64,000 nucleotides of DNA from Mycobacterium gordonae. Lineage in GTDB: Bacteria > Actinomycetota > Actinomycetes > Mycobacteriales > Mycobacteriaceae. The position numbers and the translations under genes were made by a program. The notes beneath the pieces were generated by a model. The model saw only the letters and a list, made by a program, of their open reading frames with translations, was not told the origin of the DNA and made no database searches. The stretch covers positions 1 to 64,000 of the forward strand of contig NZ_LQOY01000197.1 of NCBI RefSeq assembly GCF_002101675.1. The letters are read 5' to 3'. This document shows, in pieces, positions 1 through 8,087 of the stretch; positions within the stretch are counted from its first letter, which is position 1, and each line of letters starts with the position of its first letter.

Positions 1-1013
1 GCCCCTGCTGTGCCGCCCACCCCGCCAAGCCCGCCGTCGCCGCCGGTCAAGCCCGTGATCATCGCGTTGCCACCGTGGCCACCCGAGCCGCCAGCACCGC
101 CCAACCCGCCAGTACCGCCAGCTCCGGCTACCCCACCGATCAGGGCCTGGTTCGCACCGCCGACACCGCCGGTCCCGCCGGTCCCGCCGATCCCGCCGAG
201 CTGTCCGGTCATACCCAGCGGCCCGCCACTGCCCGCGATGCCTGTCCCCCCGGCACCGCCGACCCCACCGGCACCGCCCGCCCCGGCAACTCCGAAGAGC
301 TGCCGATTCGCTCCGCCGGCGCCACCGTCACCTCCAGACCCACCGGCTAACCCGGATCCCGAAACACCAGCGGCGCCGACTCCACCGGCGCCGCCAACCC
401 CGCCGGCACCGCCACCCAACAACCCGTTGGCCCCGCCGGCACCGCCGACTCCGCCGGCGCCACCGGAAACGGTCGCGTTCCCACCGGCGCCACCGGCGCC
501 ACCAGCCCCCCACAACCCGGCCGACCCGCCATGCCCGCCGGCCTGACCGGGCGCACCGGAGCCGCCACGGCCGCCGTTGCCCAGGAGCCACCCGCCGTCG
601 CCCCCGGCCTGCCCCGTCCCCGGCGCACCGTCGACTCCGTTTCCGATCAACGGACGTCCGGTGAGCAGCTGGGAGGGCCCATTGACCACGCCCAGCACCC
701 CCTGCTCCAGCACCTGCAACGGGGATGCGTTAGCCGCCTCGGCAGCCGCATATGCCCCCGACCCGGTCAGCAGCGTCTGGACGAACTCGGCCTGATACAC
801 CGCAGCGCGCGCACTGAGCGCGTGGAAGTCCTGTCCGTAGCCACCGAACAGTTTGGTGATCGCCGCCGACACCTCGTCGCCGCCCAACGGGGCAATGCCC
901 GTCGTCCAGGGTGCGGCCGCGGCACTGGCTGCCCGCAGGGCCTCACGAATCTGACTGACATCGGCCGCAGCCGCGGTCAGCAACTCAGGATTTGCGATCA
1001 CAAAGGACGACAT
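1..1013 (-). CDS. PE_PGRS family protein (3' end outside window)
   Basis: The minus-strand frame opens at an ATG (1013-1011) behind a good Shine-Dalgarno GGGAGG seven bases upstream. It begins MSSFVIANPELLTAAAADV, the classic PE domain (about residues 1-95). A linker containing GRPLIGNG follows, and then a long run of GGAGG and GGxGG repeats that continues past the left edge. PE_PGRS proteins are mycobacterial surface or exported proteins, usually secreted by ESX-5, and individual functions are mostly unknown. The C-terminus is missing, so total length and any C-terminal domain cannot be judged. The repetitive PGRS stretch is prone to indels and to assembly error. Family assignment is certain; a specific ortholog is not attempted. 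Confidence 0.95.
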   Translation of the reverse strand, partial: MSSFVIANPELLTAAAADVSQIREALRAASAAAAPWTTGIAPLGGDEVSAAITKLFGGYGQDFHALSARAAVYQAEFVQTLLTGSGAYAAAEAANASPLQVLEQGVLGVVNGPSQLLTGRPLIGNGVDGAPGTGQAGGDGGWLLGNGGRGGSGAPGQAGGHGGSAGLWGAGGAGGAGGNATVSGGAGGVGGAGGANGLLGGGAGGVGGAGGVGAAGVSGSGLAGGSGGDGGAGGANRQLFGVAGAGGAGGVGGAGGTGIAGSGGPLGMTGQLGGIGGTGGTGGVGGANQALIGGVAGAGGTGGLGGAGGSGGHGGNAMITGLTGGDGGLGGVGGTAG

Positions 1014-1074
1014 AGTGGCCTCCCGGGCCTCCCCGTCAACAGAAACAACTGCGCCGCGCACGCTACGCCTGTAG

Positions 1075-1090
1075 TGCAGAATTGTCTGCA
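1075..1090. promoter_or_regulatory. Inverted repeat upstream of the PE_PGRS gene
   Basis: TGCAGA-ATTG-TCTGCA is a perfect 6+6 inverted repeat 62 bases upstream of the PE_PGRS start. A second TCTGCAGA palindrome lies at 1103-1110. The position suits an operator or a small hairpin in the 5' region. No regulator is assigned. Confidence 0.3.
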
Positions 1091-1513
1091 CCTTTTTCAG
1101 ATTCTGCAGAACTGCTGCTTGGCGCCTCGGCGTCCATTGAACAATCAAAAAGGCATTGACCGGCAGGTGCTGTCCGGCCCAAGCCTACAAAAGCTGGAAA
1201 CAGCCCGGTGACAGGGCGTTTAGCGGCGCAATTCGCGACACGACTGCCGCGCCGGCCACCAGCATCGATTTGTCCTTATGGGCGACTGGGCACCAGGTGC
1301 GCACCCTCGGAAATCGAGGTGAATAAACCACATCCTCGAAATGGAATCGCGTTCTAAAAGGTTATTCGTGTCTCCGGAGCTGACATCAAATAGACCATTA
1401 CAGTTAGCGACTCACGGTGGGCAGCCTGGACAACCGACCACCTAACATGCGGCTCGTAGCGCCGCCGCGGTGTTTCGGGTTTGGTGTTCTCGGCCGGGTG
1501 AGGCCTGACCGCT
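1091..1513. other. Intergenic region without a supported gene
   Basis: This stretch lies downstream of celA1 and upstream of the PE_PGRS gene, both on the minus strand. I see no reading frame with a credible start, codon usage or domain. It holds a short inverted repeat CCTCG-GAAAT-CGAGG at 1305-1319. It probably carries the PE_PGRS promoter and the end of the celA1 transcript. Confidence 0.5.
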
Positions 1514-2557
1514 CTACTGGCCGGCGTTCTGAGCCAGGTCGATGGCGTACTGGCTCACGAAGTGGCCCGCCGAGGCGCCGCCGTTGCACGATCCGTCGGA
1601 TTCGCCGGGACGCTTGACCCACAGGTACGCGTCGGCGTGCCCGCCCGCAGTCGCCGTGGTGGGCGGGGTGCCGAGAGCACGGCCGGAGGGGTTGCACCAA
1701 CTCAGCGCGGAGTCGGGCGCGGGACCGGCACCATTACGCGACGTGTCGATGACGTAGTGCGCGCCGCCCGTCATGCCGGAAACCGCCTCGCCGTAACCGG
1801 TTTCCTCGTCGGTGCTGAAGAAGTTCGAGACGTTGAGGCTGAATCCCCGGGCGCGCCCGACACCGACCTGGTTAAGCCGGTTGGCGATCTCCTCGGCACT
1901 CAACCAGCGGGAGTGTCCGCCGTCGACGTAGACCGCGGCGGCCGGATCGCGGGTCAGCGTGTCCACCGCGTAGCGAATCAGGTCGAAGCGTTCCTGGCGC
2001 TGGTCTGCCGACAGGCAGTCGGCCATGTCGAGGGCATCGGGTTCGACGATGATCGCCGCGGGCGAGCCGCCCAGCCCGGAGGAGATGCTGTCGATCCATG
2101 CCCGGTAATCCGCGCCGGAGGCGAACCCGCCGGATGCGTAGCTACCGCAGTCGCGATGCGGGATTCCGTACAGCGCGAAGATCGGCATGCTGCCGGCCGC
2201 CTGCGCCGCGCCGGCATACGACGCGACCCGGCCGCCGACCGAACCAGCAGGGAATGCCTGATCCAGCCAGTACGCCTGCGGTGTATTGGCGATGGCGGTC
2301 AGCTGCGCGTTCCCCGGATTGGCATTGTGGGCGCCCATCGCCGCCGACGCGGGGTCGACGTAGAAGGACTGTCCGGCGAGCGGGTTGGACGAATCCACCA
2401 GTCGCATCGACGGGGCCGGTGCGGGCTGCGTCGAGCCCACCAGACCCGTGGCAGCAACGGCCGCGGCCGTCAGGAAGGGGGCGATCCACCGGGAAACTGC
2501 ACCTGCAGCTGTTGACGTCACGCCAGTAAAATAATGCCGAATTGTGATAATCGCCAA
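1514..2557 (-). CDS. celA1: Glycoside hydrolase family 6 cellulase (endoglucanase), CelA1-like
   Basis: Secreted endo-1,4-beta-glucanase of family GH6, 347 residues. The N-terminus has a hydrophobic export segment (about residues 25-45) ending in a Ala/Pro-rich stretch. The GH6 signature IIVEPDALDMADC (about 169-181) contains the catalytic acid Asp174. LWVKRPGESDG near the C-terminus is the second GH6 motif. The sequence matches what I remember of M. tuberculosis CelA1 (Rv0062) along its length, including YGIPHRDCGSYASGGFA. The start is uncertain: TTG at 2557 or GTG at 2521, neither with a strong ribosome site; the GTG keeps the whole signal peptide. In H37Rv this gene lies close to dnaB, but here dnaB is 39.6 kb away. 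Substrate in a mycobacterium is not evident from sequence; biofilm cellulose is one possibility. Confidence 0.93.
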   Translation of the reverse strand: MAIITIRHYFTGVTSTAAGAVSRWIAPFLTAAAVAATGLVGSTQPAPAPSMRLVDSSNPLAGQSFYVDPASAAMGAHNANPGNAQLTAIANTPQAYWLDQAFPAGSVGGRVASYAGAAQAAGSMPIFALYGIPHRDCGSYASGGFASGADYRAWIDSISSGLGGSPAAIIVEPDALDMADCLSADQRQERFDLIRYAVDTLTRDPAAAVYVDGGHSRWLSAEEIANRLNQVGVGRARGFSLNVSNFFSTDEETGYGEAVSGMTGGAHYVIDTSRNGAGPAPDSALSWCNPSGRALGTPPTTATAGGHADAYLWVKRPGESDGSCNGGASAGHFVSQYAIDLAQNAGQ

Positions 2558-2578
2558 TCGTCAACAACAGCTTGAGAG

Positions 2579-3394
2579 TTAGTGTCCTTTGAACTCGTCC
2601 ATCGAGTTGTAGACGCCGACGCGCCGCAGATAGAAGTCGCGCAACCGGATCGGCAGCACCGCGCTGAGCACCTTGTTCATCTTCGACGTCCACGGGATGA
2701 CGACGAACGGGCTGCCCTGCAGCATCGCCTTCCAGGTCTCGTTGACGACGTCTTCCTGCTCGAGCATCGGGGTGAAGAGGATGCCTTTGGCGCCGTCGAA
2801 CATGCCGGTGTTGATGTAGGTCGGGCACACGGTGGTGATCTTGACCTGGTCGTGGCCGGCCTGTTCGAGCTCCAACCGCACGGAGTCGGAGAAGCCGATC
2901 GCCGCCCACTTCGAGGCGGCATACGCGGCCATGCGGGGGATGGCGTTGAGCCCGGCTGACGACGCGATGTTGACGAGGCGGCATTCGGTGCCGGCCTCGA
3001 TCATCGCGGGCAGGAATTCGCGGGCCACCAGCATGGGGCCGATGGAATTGACTTCCAGGGTGAGCATGAAGTCGCGCGGCTGGTTCTCCCAGAAGTAACC
3101 GTTGCCGCGGACAATGCCGGCGTTGTTGAAGAGCACGTGGATGGTGCCGACCGTCGCACGCACCTGCGCCGCGGCCTCGGCGACCCGGTCCTGTGAGGTG
3201 ACGTCGACGGTGTCGTAGTGGATGGTTCCCCCGGCCGCCTCCAGCTCGGTTGCGGTCTCCTTCAAGGCGGCCTCGTTGGCGTCCCAGAGGACCACCGAGG
3301 CAGCGCCCTCCTTGACGGCCTGCGTGGCGAACAGCTTGCCGAGGCCCATTGCGGCGCCGGTGACCAAAACGTTCTTTCCCTTGACGGATTCCAT
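2579..3394 (-). CDS. Classical SDR family oxidoreductase
   Basis: A 271-residue short-chain dehydrogenase/reductase using NAD(P). The cofactor motif TGAAMGLG lies at about residues 12-19, NNAG at about 91-94 and the catalytic YAASK at about 158-162, with the active-site Ser in NIASSAG. The proline- and aromatic-rich C-terminus resembles retinol/hydroxysteroid dehydrogenase-type SDRs, which act on lipophilic alcohols. It ends 21 bases before the celA1 start on the same strand, but nothing ties it to cellulose. The start ATG is preceded by GGAGCT, an adequate ribosome site. The substrate cannot be inferred from sequence. Confidence 0.88.
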   Translation of the reverse strand: MESVKGKNVLVTGAAMGLGKLFATQAVKEGAASVVLWDANEAALKETATELEAAGGTIHYDTVDVTSQDRVAEAAAQVRATVGTIHVLFNNAGIVRGNGYFWENQPRDFMLTLEVNSIGPMLVAREFLPAMIEAGTECRLVNIASSAGLNAIPRMAAYAASKWAAIGFSDSVRLELEQAGHDQVKITTVCPTYINTGMFDGAKGILFTPMLEQEDVVNETWKAMLQGSPFVVIPWTSKMNKVLSAVLPIRLRDFYLRRVGVYNSMDEFKGH

Positions 3395-3548
3395 GGCTGA
3401 GCTCCTCTGGGCATCTACGGTGAAGCAGTCGGGTAGCTCCTACCGTTCTATCTCATCGGGTGTGACCGGTTGCACGTAGCGATGATTTTGTCGACGCTCA
3501 CCGGTCTGACCCTGCGACCGAGTTATCCAACACATGTTGGGAGAAGCC

Positions 3549-4184
3549 GTGGGCCACATCCATATTGAGCTGTTCGCCACTCTCGATCTGGTCGGGCAGG
3601 CGCCGGGCGGACCGGACGAGGACCCGATCGGATTTCCCTTTGGCGGCTGGCAGGCACCCCTCATGCAGGAGGTCACCGGAGCTCAGGTCGGTGCCGCTTA
3701 CGAGGGCACCGAAGCCCTGCTACTGGGCCGGCGGACCTATGACATCTTCGCCGCCTACTGGCCGCACCAACGGGACGGCGCGATTGCCACGCTGTTCAAC
3801 AGCGTCCCGAAATACGTGGCCTCCCGCGGCAGGCCCGACCTGTCGTGGTCCGGCTCCACCCAACTCGGCCCCGACCTGGCCGGCGCGGTGCGCGAGATCC
3901 GGGATCGCCATGGAAACGTGAAAGTCGTAGGCAGCTTGAACCTGGTGCAGACCCTGCTGCGCGAGAAACTTTTCGACCGCCTTGACCTCTGGGTCCACCC
4001 CATCGTGCTCGGTGTGGGCAAGAAGGTATTCGACGGTGGCTCGGTGCCCACCAACCTCAGACTGATCGAGCCACCGGTAGCCAGTCCCACCGGCACGGTC
4101 TACCTGCGTTACGCACTCGCTGACGGCACTCCCGCAACCGGAGACATGAGCGCCGCAAACCATGCTCGTCAGCCGGGCCGATAA
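3549..4184 (+). CDS. Dihydrofolate reductase family protein (RibD C-terminal-like)
   Basis: A 211-residue protein of the RibD C-terminal/DHFR-like family, which binds NADPH and reduces various small molecules. LLLGRRTYDIFAAYWP and KVVGSLNLVQTLL (cofactor-binding loop), followed by DLWVHPIVLGVGKKVF, are typical. I chose GTG at 3549 because GGGAG lies five bases upstream (3539-3543). An in-frame ATG at 3534 would add five residues and has no ribosome site. Its 3' end overlaps the convergent TetR gene by 16 bases. Homologs are common accessory reductases of unknown substrate; true folate reduction is unlikely for this subfamily. Confidence 0.85.
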   Translation: MGHIHIELFATLDLVGQAPGGPDEDPIGFPFGGWQAPLMQEVTGAQVGAAYEGTEALLLGRRTYDIFAAYWPHQRDGAIATLFNSVPKYVASRGRPDLSWSGSTQLGPDLAGAVREIRDRHGNVKVVGSLNLVQTLLREKLFDRLDLWVHPIVLGVGKKVFDGGSVPTNLRLIEPPVASPTGTVYLRYALADGTPATGDMSAANHARQPGR

Positions 4185-4795
4185 CCCGCGAGGAACACCC
4201 GCACGCCGGACCGCACGTGGCGGTCGATATCGATATCGGATTCCACTTGGGGGCCACCGCAGAACAGCGCCTGGTCGATGCACCGCCCGACTACCAGGAA
4301 CGCGAAGTGTTCTGCGGCGGTAGCCGGTTCGGGCACGTCCAGCAAACCACGCCGACCCAGGCGGGCAAAGCAGTCGGCGAAGGCCGACAGCATTCTGGCC
4401 GGGGCCCGCTCGTAGTAGAGCGCGGCGAGCTCGGGCAGGCGGTTGGCTTCCCCGACCACCAGCCGCCGCAACTGCACCACGTGTTCCTGCAACACCGCGC
4501 GCAGGTAGTCGGCAGCGAACGCGGTCAGATCGGGTTCCAGGTCGGTTGTTTCAGCGAGGATCGACGCGCGTTCCACAAACGCAGACACCGTGCTGTCCAG
4601 CGCGTCGTTGACGATGGCCAATAACAGCTCGTGTTTGTCACCGAAGTGCTTGTACACCGTCTGTTTGGAGACAGCAGCCGACGCGGCGATCGCGTCGACA
4701 CTGGTGCCCTGGTAGCCGTTGCCAAGAAAGAGTTCCCGTCCCGCAGACAGGATGGTCAGGCGCTTTCGGGCCGAACGGCCGACTGGCTCGGTCAT
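4169..4795 (-). CDS. TetR family transcriptional regulator
   Basis: A 208-residue TetR/AcrR repressor. The helix-turn-helix occupies about residues 10-55, with the family hallmark VSKQTVYKHFGDKHELL. The C-terminal ligand domain is all-helical and contains DLEPDLTAFAADYLRAVL and a C-terminal bundle like TetR_C domains of the AcrR type. It is divergent from the DUF998 membrane gene across a 62-base gap holding two copies of an 18-base near-identical sequence, most likely its operators. It therefore probably represses itself and the DUF998 gene. The 3' end overlaps the DHFR-family gene tail to tail. Confidence 0.9.
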   Translation of the reverse strand: MTEPVGRSARKRLTILSAGRELFLGNGYQGTSVDAIAASAAVSKQTVYKHFGDKHELLLAIVNDALDSTVSAFVERASILAETTDLEPDLTAFAADYLRAVLQEHVVQLRRLVVGEANRLPELAALYYERAPARMLSAFADCFARLGRRGLLDVPEPATAAEHFAFLVVGRCIDQALFCGGPQVESDIDIDRHVRSGVRVFLAGYRPG

Positions 4796-4811
4796 GTCCC
4801 TCCGTCTACCA

Positions 4812-4852
4812 GTACTGGACAGTCTAGTTCTTTGGTACTGTACGGTCTAGTT
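4812..4852. promoter_or_regulatory. Tandem TetR-type operator candidate
   Basis: Two 18-base direct repeats, GTACTGGACAGTCTAGTT (4812-4829) and GTACTGTACGGTCTAGTT (4835-4852), differ at two positions and are offset by 23 bases. They fill the divergent promoter region between the TetR gene and the DUF998 gene. Repeated sites at about two helical turns are typical of TetR-family control. Confidence 0.6.
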
Positions 4853-4875
4853 TCATAGTGACACGAGGGACCGCC

Positions 4876-5544
4876 ATGACCACCACTGATTGCCCGCCTC
4901 TGGCCGACCGGATTACGAAGTCGCTGCTGGGCTATGGCGTCATCACCGGCCCGCTTTATGTCCTGTCGGTCGCCATACAGGCCGCGACCCGCGACGGGTT
5001 CGACCCGACGCGGCATGCGGCCAGCCAGCTCGCCAACGGCGACCTCGGATGGATTCAGATCGCGACCTTCCTGGTGACCGGCGCGATGACGATCGCAGCG
5101 GCGGTCGGGGTCGGCCGGACACTCGGCCGCGGCCGCCGCTCCGCGTGGGCGGCCGGCCTACTCGGCGGTTACGGGCTGGCCCTGATGGTCGCCGCCGTAT
5201 TCCGCGCCGACCCCTCCGACGGGTTCCCGCCCGGTACGCCGCCCGGCATCGGTCAGCCCAGCTGGCACGGATTGGTCCATTTCGCCGTCGCCGGTGCCGG
5301 CTTCGTCTGCCTGGTCGCCACCTGCTTCGTGCTCGGCGGCTGGTTCGCCAAGACGCCCGGCCGCACGGGGTGGGCATGGTTCTCGCGCCTCACCGCCATC
5401 GCGTTTGCGGCCACCTTCCTGGCCTTGGCCTCCGGATCCGGTGGCACCGTATCGATTCTGGCCTTCACCGCGGCCGTCGTCCTGGCGTGGGCGTGGCTCC
5501 CGGCCGTCAGCGTCACGCTGTACCGCCACGTCGGCCGTCCGTAG
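4876..5544 (+). CDS. DUF998 integral membrane protein
   Basis: A polytopic membrane protein of the DUF998 family, 222 residues from the chosen ATG. About six hydrophobic segments are visible, including YGVITGPLYVLSVAIQ, the segment around IATFLVTGAMTIAAAV and LAFTAAVVLAWAWLPAV. The motif PSWHGLVHFAVAG resembles the conserved HxxxH region of the family. I prefer ATG 4876 over GTG 4858 because CGAGGGA lies just upstream of the ATG, and the GTG would sit against the second operator repeat. DUF998 proteins have no established activity. Divergence from a TetR gene suggests that it is the regulator's target. Confidence 0.8.
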   Translation: MTTTDCPPLADRITKSLLGYGVITGPLYVLSVAIQAATRDGFDPTRHAASQLANGDLGWIQIATFLVTGAMTIAAAVGVGRTLGRGRRSAWAAGLLGGYGLALMVAAVFRADPSDGFPPGTPPGIGQPSWHGLVHFAVAGAGFVCLVATCFVLGGWFAKTPGRTGWAWFSRLTAIAFAATFLALASGSGGTVSILAFTAAVVLAWAWLPAVSVTLYRHVGRP

Positions 5545-5629
5545 CGGCGCCGTTTGCTCAGAGCCGGCGCGCTAGTGTGCTGTGGTCGGCCCCGACCAAC
5601 CCGCCGACAGAACAGTTGGGCAAACACTC

Positions 5630-6658
5630 ATGACCGCAGCGGCAGAGGCTTCGACGCTCGAATCTCGGGTCGGCCATTACTACCAGATGGACTACACCTA
5701 CGAGGTGGGCCGGGAGAAGGTGCGTGAGTACGCCCGCGCTGTGCAGGACTATCACCCTGCCCACTGGGATGTTGCCGCCGCCGCAGAGCTGGGCTATTCG
5801 GGGCTGGTGGCGCCGTTGACGTTCACGTCGGTCCCGGGCATGACCTGTAATCGCCGCATGTTCGAGGAAGTGGTCGTCGGCTACGACACCTATCTGCAGA
5901 CCGAAGAAGTCTTCGAGCAACACCGTCCGATCGTGGCGGGCGATGAACTGCGCATCGACGTCGAACTGACCTCGGTGCGCAGAATCGCCGGCCGGGACAT
6001 GATCACCGTGACCAACACCTACACCGACACGGCCGGCGAACGGGTGCACACCCTGCACACGACGGTCGTGGGGATCACCGCCGAGGACTTCGATCCGGCC
6101 GTCAAGGCGGCGGTTCAGAAAGCGATGATGCACGACGTCAACATCCTCGACACCGGCGAAGCCCACGCCGCCTACGTGAAGACGGTGCGCCCCGAGGGTG
6201 AGGTCCGCATCGCCGAGGACACGGCACGTACGCCGGGCACGCCGTCCTTCGACGAGGTGAAGGTCGGCGACGAGTTACCGGTGCGCCACACCCGACTGTC
6301 CCGGGGCGACCTGGTGAACTACGCCGGTGTGGCTGGCGACGCCAACCCGATTCACTGGGACGAGACCCTCGCCAAGGCAGCGGGACTCCCCGACGTGATC
6401 GCCCACGGCATGCTCACCATGGGTCTTGGCGCCGGATTCGCCTCCGCCTGGACGGGCGACCCCGGTGCCGTGACCCGCTACTCGGTGCGGCTTTCCCAGC
6501 CCGCGATCGTCTCGGCCCTCGAGGGTGCGGACATCGAGTTCAGCGGCCGGATCAAGTCGCTGGATCCCGAAACGCGGTCCGGTGTCATCATCGTCGGCGC
6601 CAAGTCGGCCGGCCGGAAGATCTTCGGGCTGGCGACACTGCACGTGCGGTTCAGCTGA
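5630..6658 (+). CDS. Fused (3R)-hydroxyacyl-ACP dehydratase, HadA/HadB-like
   Basis: A 342-residue double-hotdog protein. The N-terminal half (about 1-160) resembles the HadA-type MaoC_dehydrat_N domain: VREYARAVQDYHPAHWD and VVAPLTF-type loop. The C-terminal half (about 190-342) is a HadB-type MaoC domain with the hydratase-2 motif YAGVAGDANPIHWDE, which holds the catalytic Asp and His, and DVIAHGMLTMGL. In most mycobacteria HadA and HadB are separate subunits of the FAS-II dehydratase; here both are in one chain. It likely hydrates or dehydrates 3-hydroxyacyl thioesters. A GTG at 5582 would extend the N-terminus by 16 residues; the ATG at 5630 begins where homology begins. No other FAS-II gene is nearby. 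Confidence 0.87.
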   Translation: MTAAAEASTLESRVGHYYQMDYTYEVGREKVREYARAVQDYHPAHWDVAAAAELGYSGLVAPLTFTSVPGMTCNRRMFEEVVVGYDTYLQTEEVFEQHRPIVAGDELRIDVELTSVRRIAGRDMITVTNTYTDTAGERVHTLHTTVVGITAEDFDPAVKAAVQKAMMHDVNILDTGEAHAAYVKTVRPEGEVRIAEDTARTPGTPSFDEVKVGDELPVRHTRLSRGDLVNYAGVAGDANPIHWDETLAKAAGLPDVIAHGMLTMGLGAGFASAWTGDPGAVTRYSVRLSQPAIVSALEGADIEFSGRIKSLDPETRSGVIIVGAKSAGRKIFGLATLHVRFS

Positions 6659-6677
6659 CGGGCTCACCGAGCACCGG

Positions 6678-8087
6678 TCACAGCTGCGGGCGTCGGCGAT
6701 GGAACGTGGTGACCTGCTGGAATGCGTGGCCGGCTGACACCAGAAATCGCTCCCGAAACTCGGGCCCGATGAACTGGAACCCGATCGGAATTCCGTCACG
6801 CGTGACGCCGGCGGGCAAACTTATCGCCGGGTGACCGCTCATATTGAACGGCGCGGACGGCAGGGCCGTCGCCGCGGTCAATGCCGCGTCCTGTCCCAGC
6901 GCCTGCATCGCTGCCAAGGTCGCGGCTCCGATACCCCGGCTGGGCAGCAACAGCAGATCCACGCTCCGGAACACCCGTCGCAGCGAGGCGGTGAATTCGC
7001 GGCGCTGCTGGCAGCACCCCTGGTAGTCCTGCGCGGTCACGGCGCGCCCGGCCTCTAGCATCCCGCTGAAAATTGGGCCGTATTCGCCGGCACGGGACGG
7101 ATAGGTTTCGGCGTGTGCGCGCGCCGTCTCCACCGCCCGCAGCTTGGCGAAGGCCGCGATGACACGGTCGAGCGCGGGCAACTCGATCTCTACGACGGGC
7201 CACCCGATACCGGTGAGCGTCTCGACGACGTACGCCAGCATCGACGTCGTGTCCTCGTCGAAGGTGGCCAGCTGTGCCCAGTCCACTCCGACGCGGGGCG
7301 GTCGCGTCAAGGTCAGGTCCGCGGCATAGTCCACGACGGGCTCGGGTGACGAAGTGGGGTCACGAGGGTCAGGTCCCGCGATGACCGTCAGCATTGCCCC
7401 CGCGTCGAGAGCGCTCCGGGCGATGGGTCCGACATGGTCGAAAGTCGCTGCCAGCTCGACTATTCCGTGCCGGCTGACGCGGCCCCACGTCGGTTTGAGC
7501 CCGGTAACGCCGCAGGCGCTCGCGGGAAACCGGATCGATCCCCCGGTGTCCGATCCGATCGAGCCGAAACACAGTCCCGCGGCTGTGGCCACGCCGCAAC
7601 CGCTCGAGGACACACCCGCCCACGCTGCCGCGTTCCATGGATTGACCGGTATCTCGGCGCTGGGGTGATAGCCGAGATAGGCACCCTCCGTCATGGCCAA
7701 TTTGCCGACGATCACGGCGCCGGCGGCGCGCAGCCGGGCGACCACCGTGGCGTCGTGTGACGGGCGAAAGTCTCGAAAGATGTTGGTGCCCGCGACAGTT
7801 GGAGCGTCGGCCGTGTAGCACAGATCTTTCACACCGATCGGCACGCCATGCAGAACCCCGCGGTATCGTCCCCGGGCGATCTCCGCGTCAGCAGCACGCG
7901 CCGCGCTCAGGGCAGCCTCCGCGGTGACGTACGCGTAGCTCTTCAGACGCGGGTCCAACCTCTCGATTCGACGCAGCGTCGAGTCGGTCACGTCCTGCGA
8001 CTTCAATTGCCGGGTGCGAATCAGCTCGGCGAGTTCGGTGAGTTCGAGTCTCCAGATCTCGTCGTCAGATTCGCGCAGCGACGTCAC
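6678..8087 (-). CDS. Amidase signature family hydrolase
   Basis: A 469-residue amidase-signature enzyme hydrolysing C-N amide bonds. The Ser-cisSer-Lys triad is visible: Lys in GVPIGVKDLCYT (about residue 80), Ser in the WAGVSSSGCGVAT region (about 155), and the nucleophile in GSDTGGSIRFPAS (about 178-184). The loop GVSSSGCG differs from the usual GGSSGGS. The GTG start (8087-8085) overlaps the TGA of the upstream enoyl-CoA hydratase as GTGA, so the two are probably translationally coupled. Longer open frame upstream overlaps the hydratase and is rejected. The real substrate is unknown; pairing with a CoA enzyme suggests processing of an amide or acyl-amide intermediate. Confidence 0.88.
   Translation of the reverse strand: MTSLRESDDEIWRLELTELAELIRTRQLKSQDVTDSTLRRIERLDPRLKSYAYVTAEAALSAARAADAEIARGRYRGVLHGVPIGVKDLCYTADAPTVAGTNIFRDFRPSHDATVVARLRAAGAVIVGKLAMTEGAYLGYHPSAEIPVNPWNAAAWAGVSSSGCGVATAAGLCFGSIGSDTGGSIRFPASACGVTGLKPTWGRVSRHGIVELAATFDHVGPIARSALDAGAMLTVIAGPDPRDPTSSPEPVVDYAADLTLTRPPRVGVDWAQLATFDEDTTSMLAYVVETLTGIGWPVVEIELPALDRVIAAFAKLRAVETARAHAETYPSRAGEYGPIFSGMLEAGRAVTAQDYQGCCQQRREFTASLRRVFRSVDLLLLPSRGIGAATLAAMQALGQDAALTAATALPSAPFNMSGHPAISLPAGVTRDGIPIGFQFIGPEFRERFLVSAGHAFQQVTTFHRRRPQL

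Noticed and set aside
1..1013. Short G/C-rich repeats resembling a repeat array or CRISPR
   Set aside because: The repeats are in-frame Gly-Gly-Ala codon repeats of the PGRS domain, without regular spacers.
8041..8052. GTTCGAGTC, similar to a tRNA T-loop
   Set aside because: It lies inside the amidase coding sequence and no acceptor or anticodon stem can be built around it.
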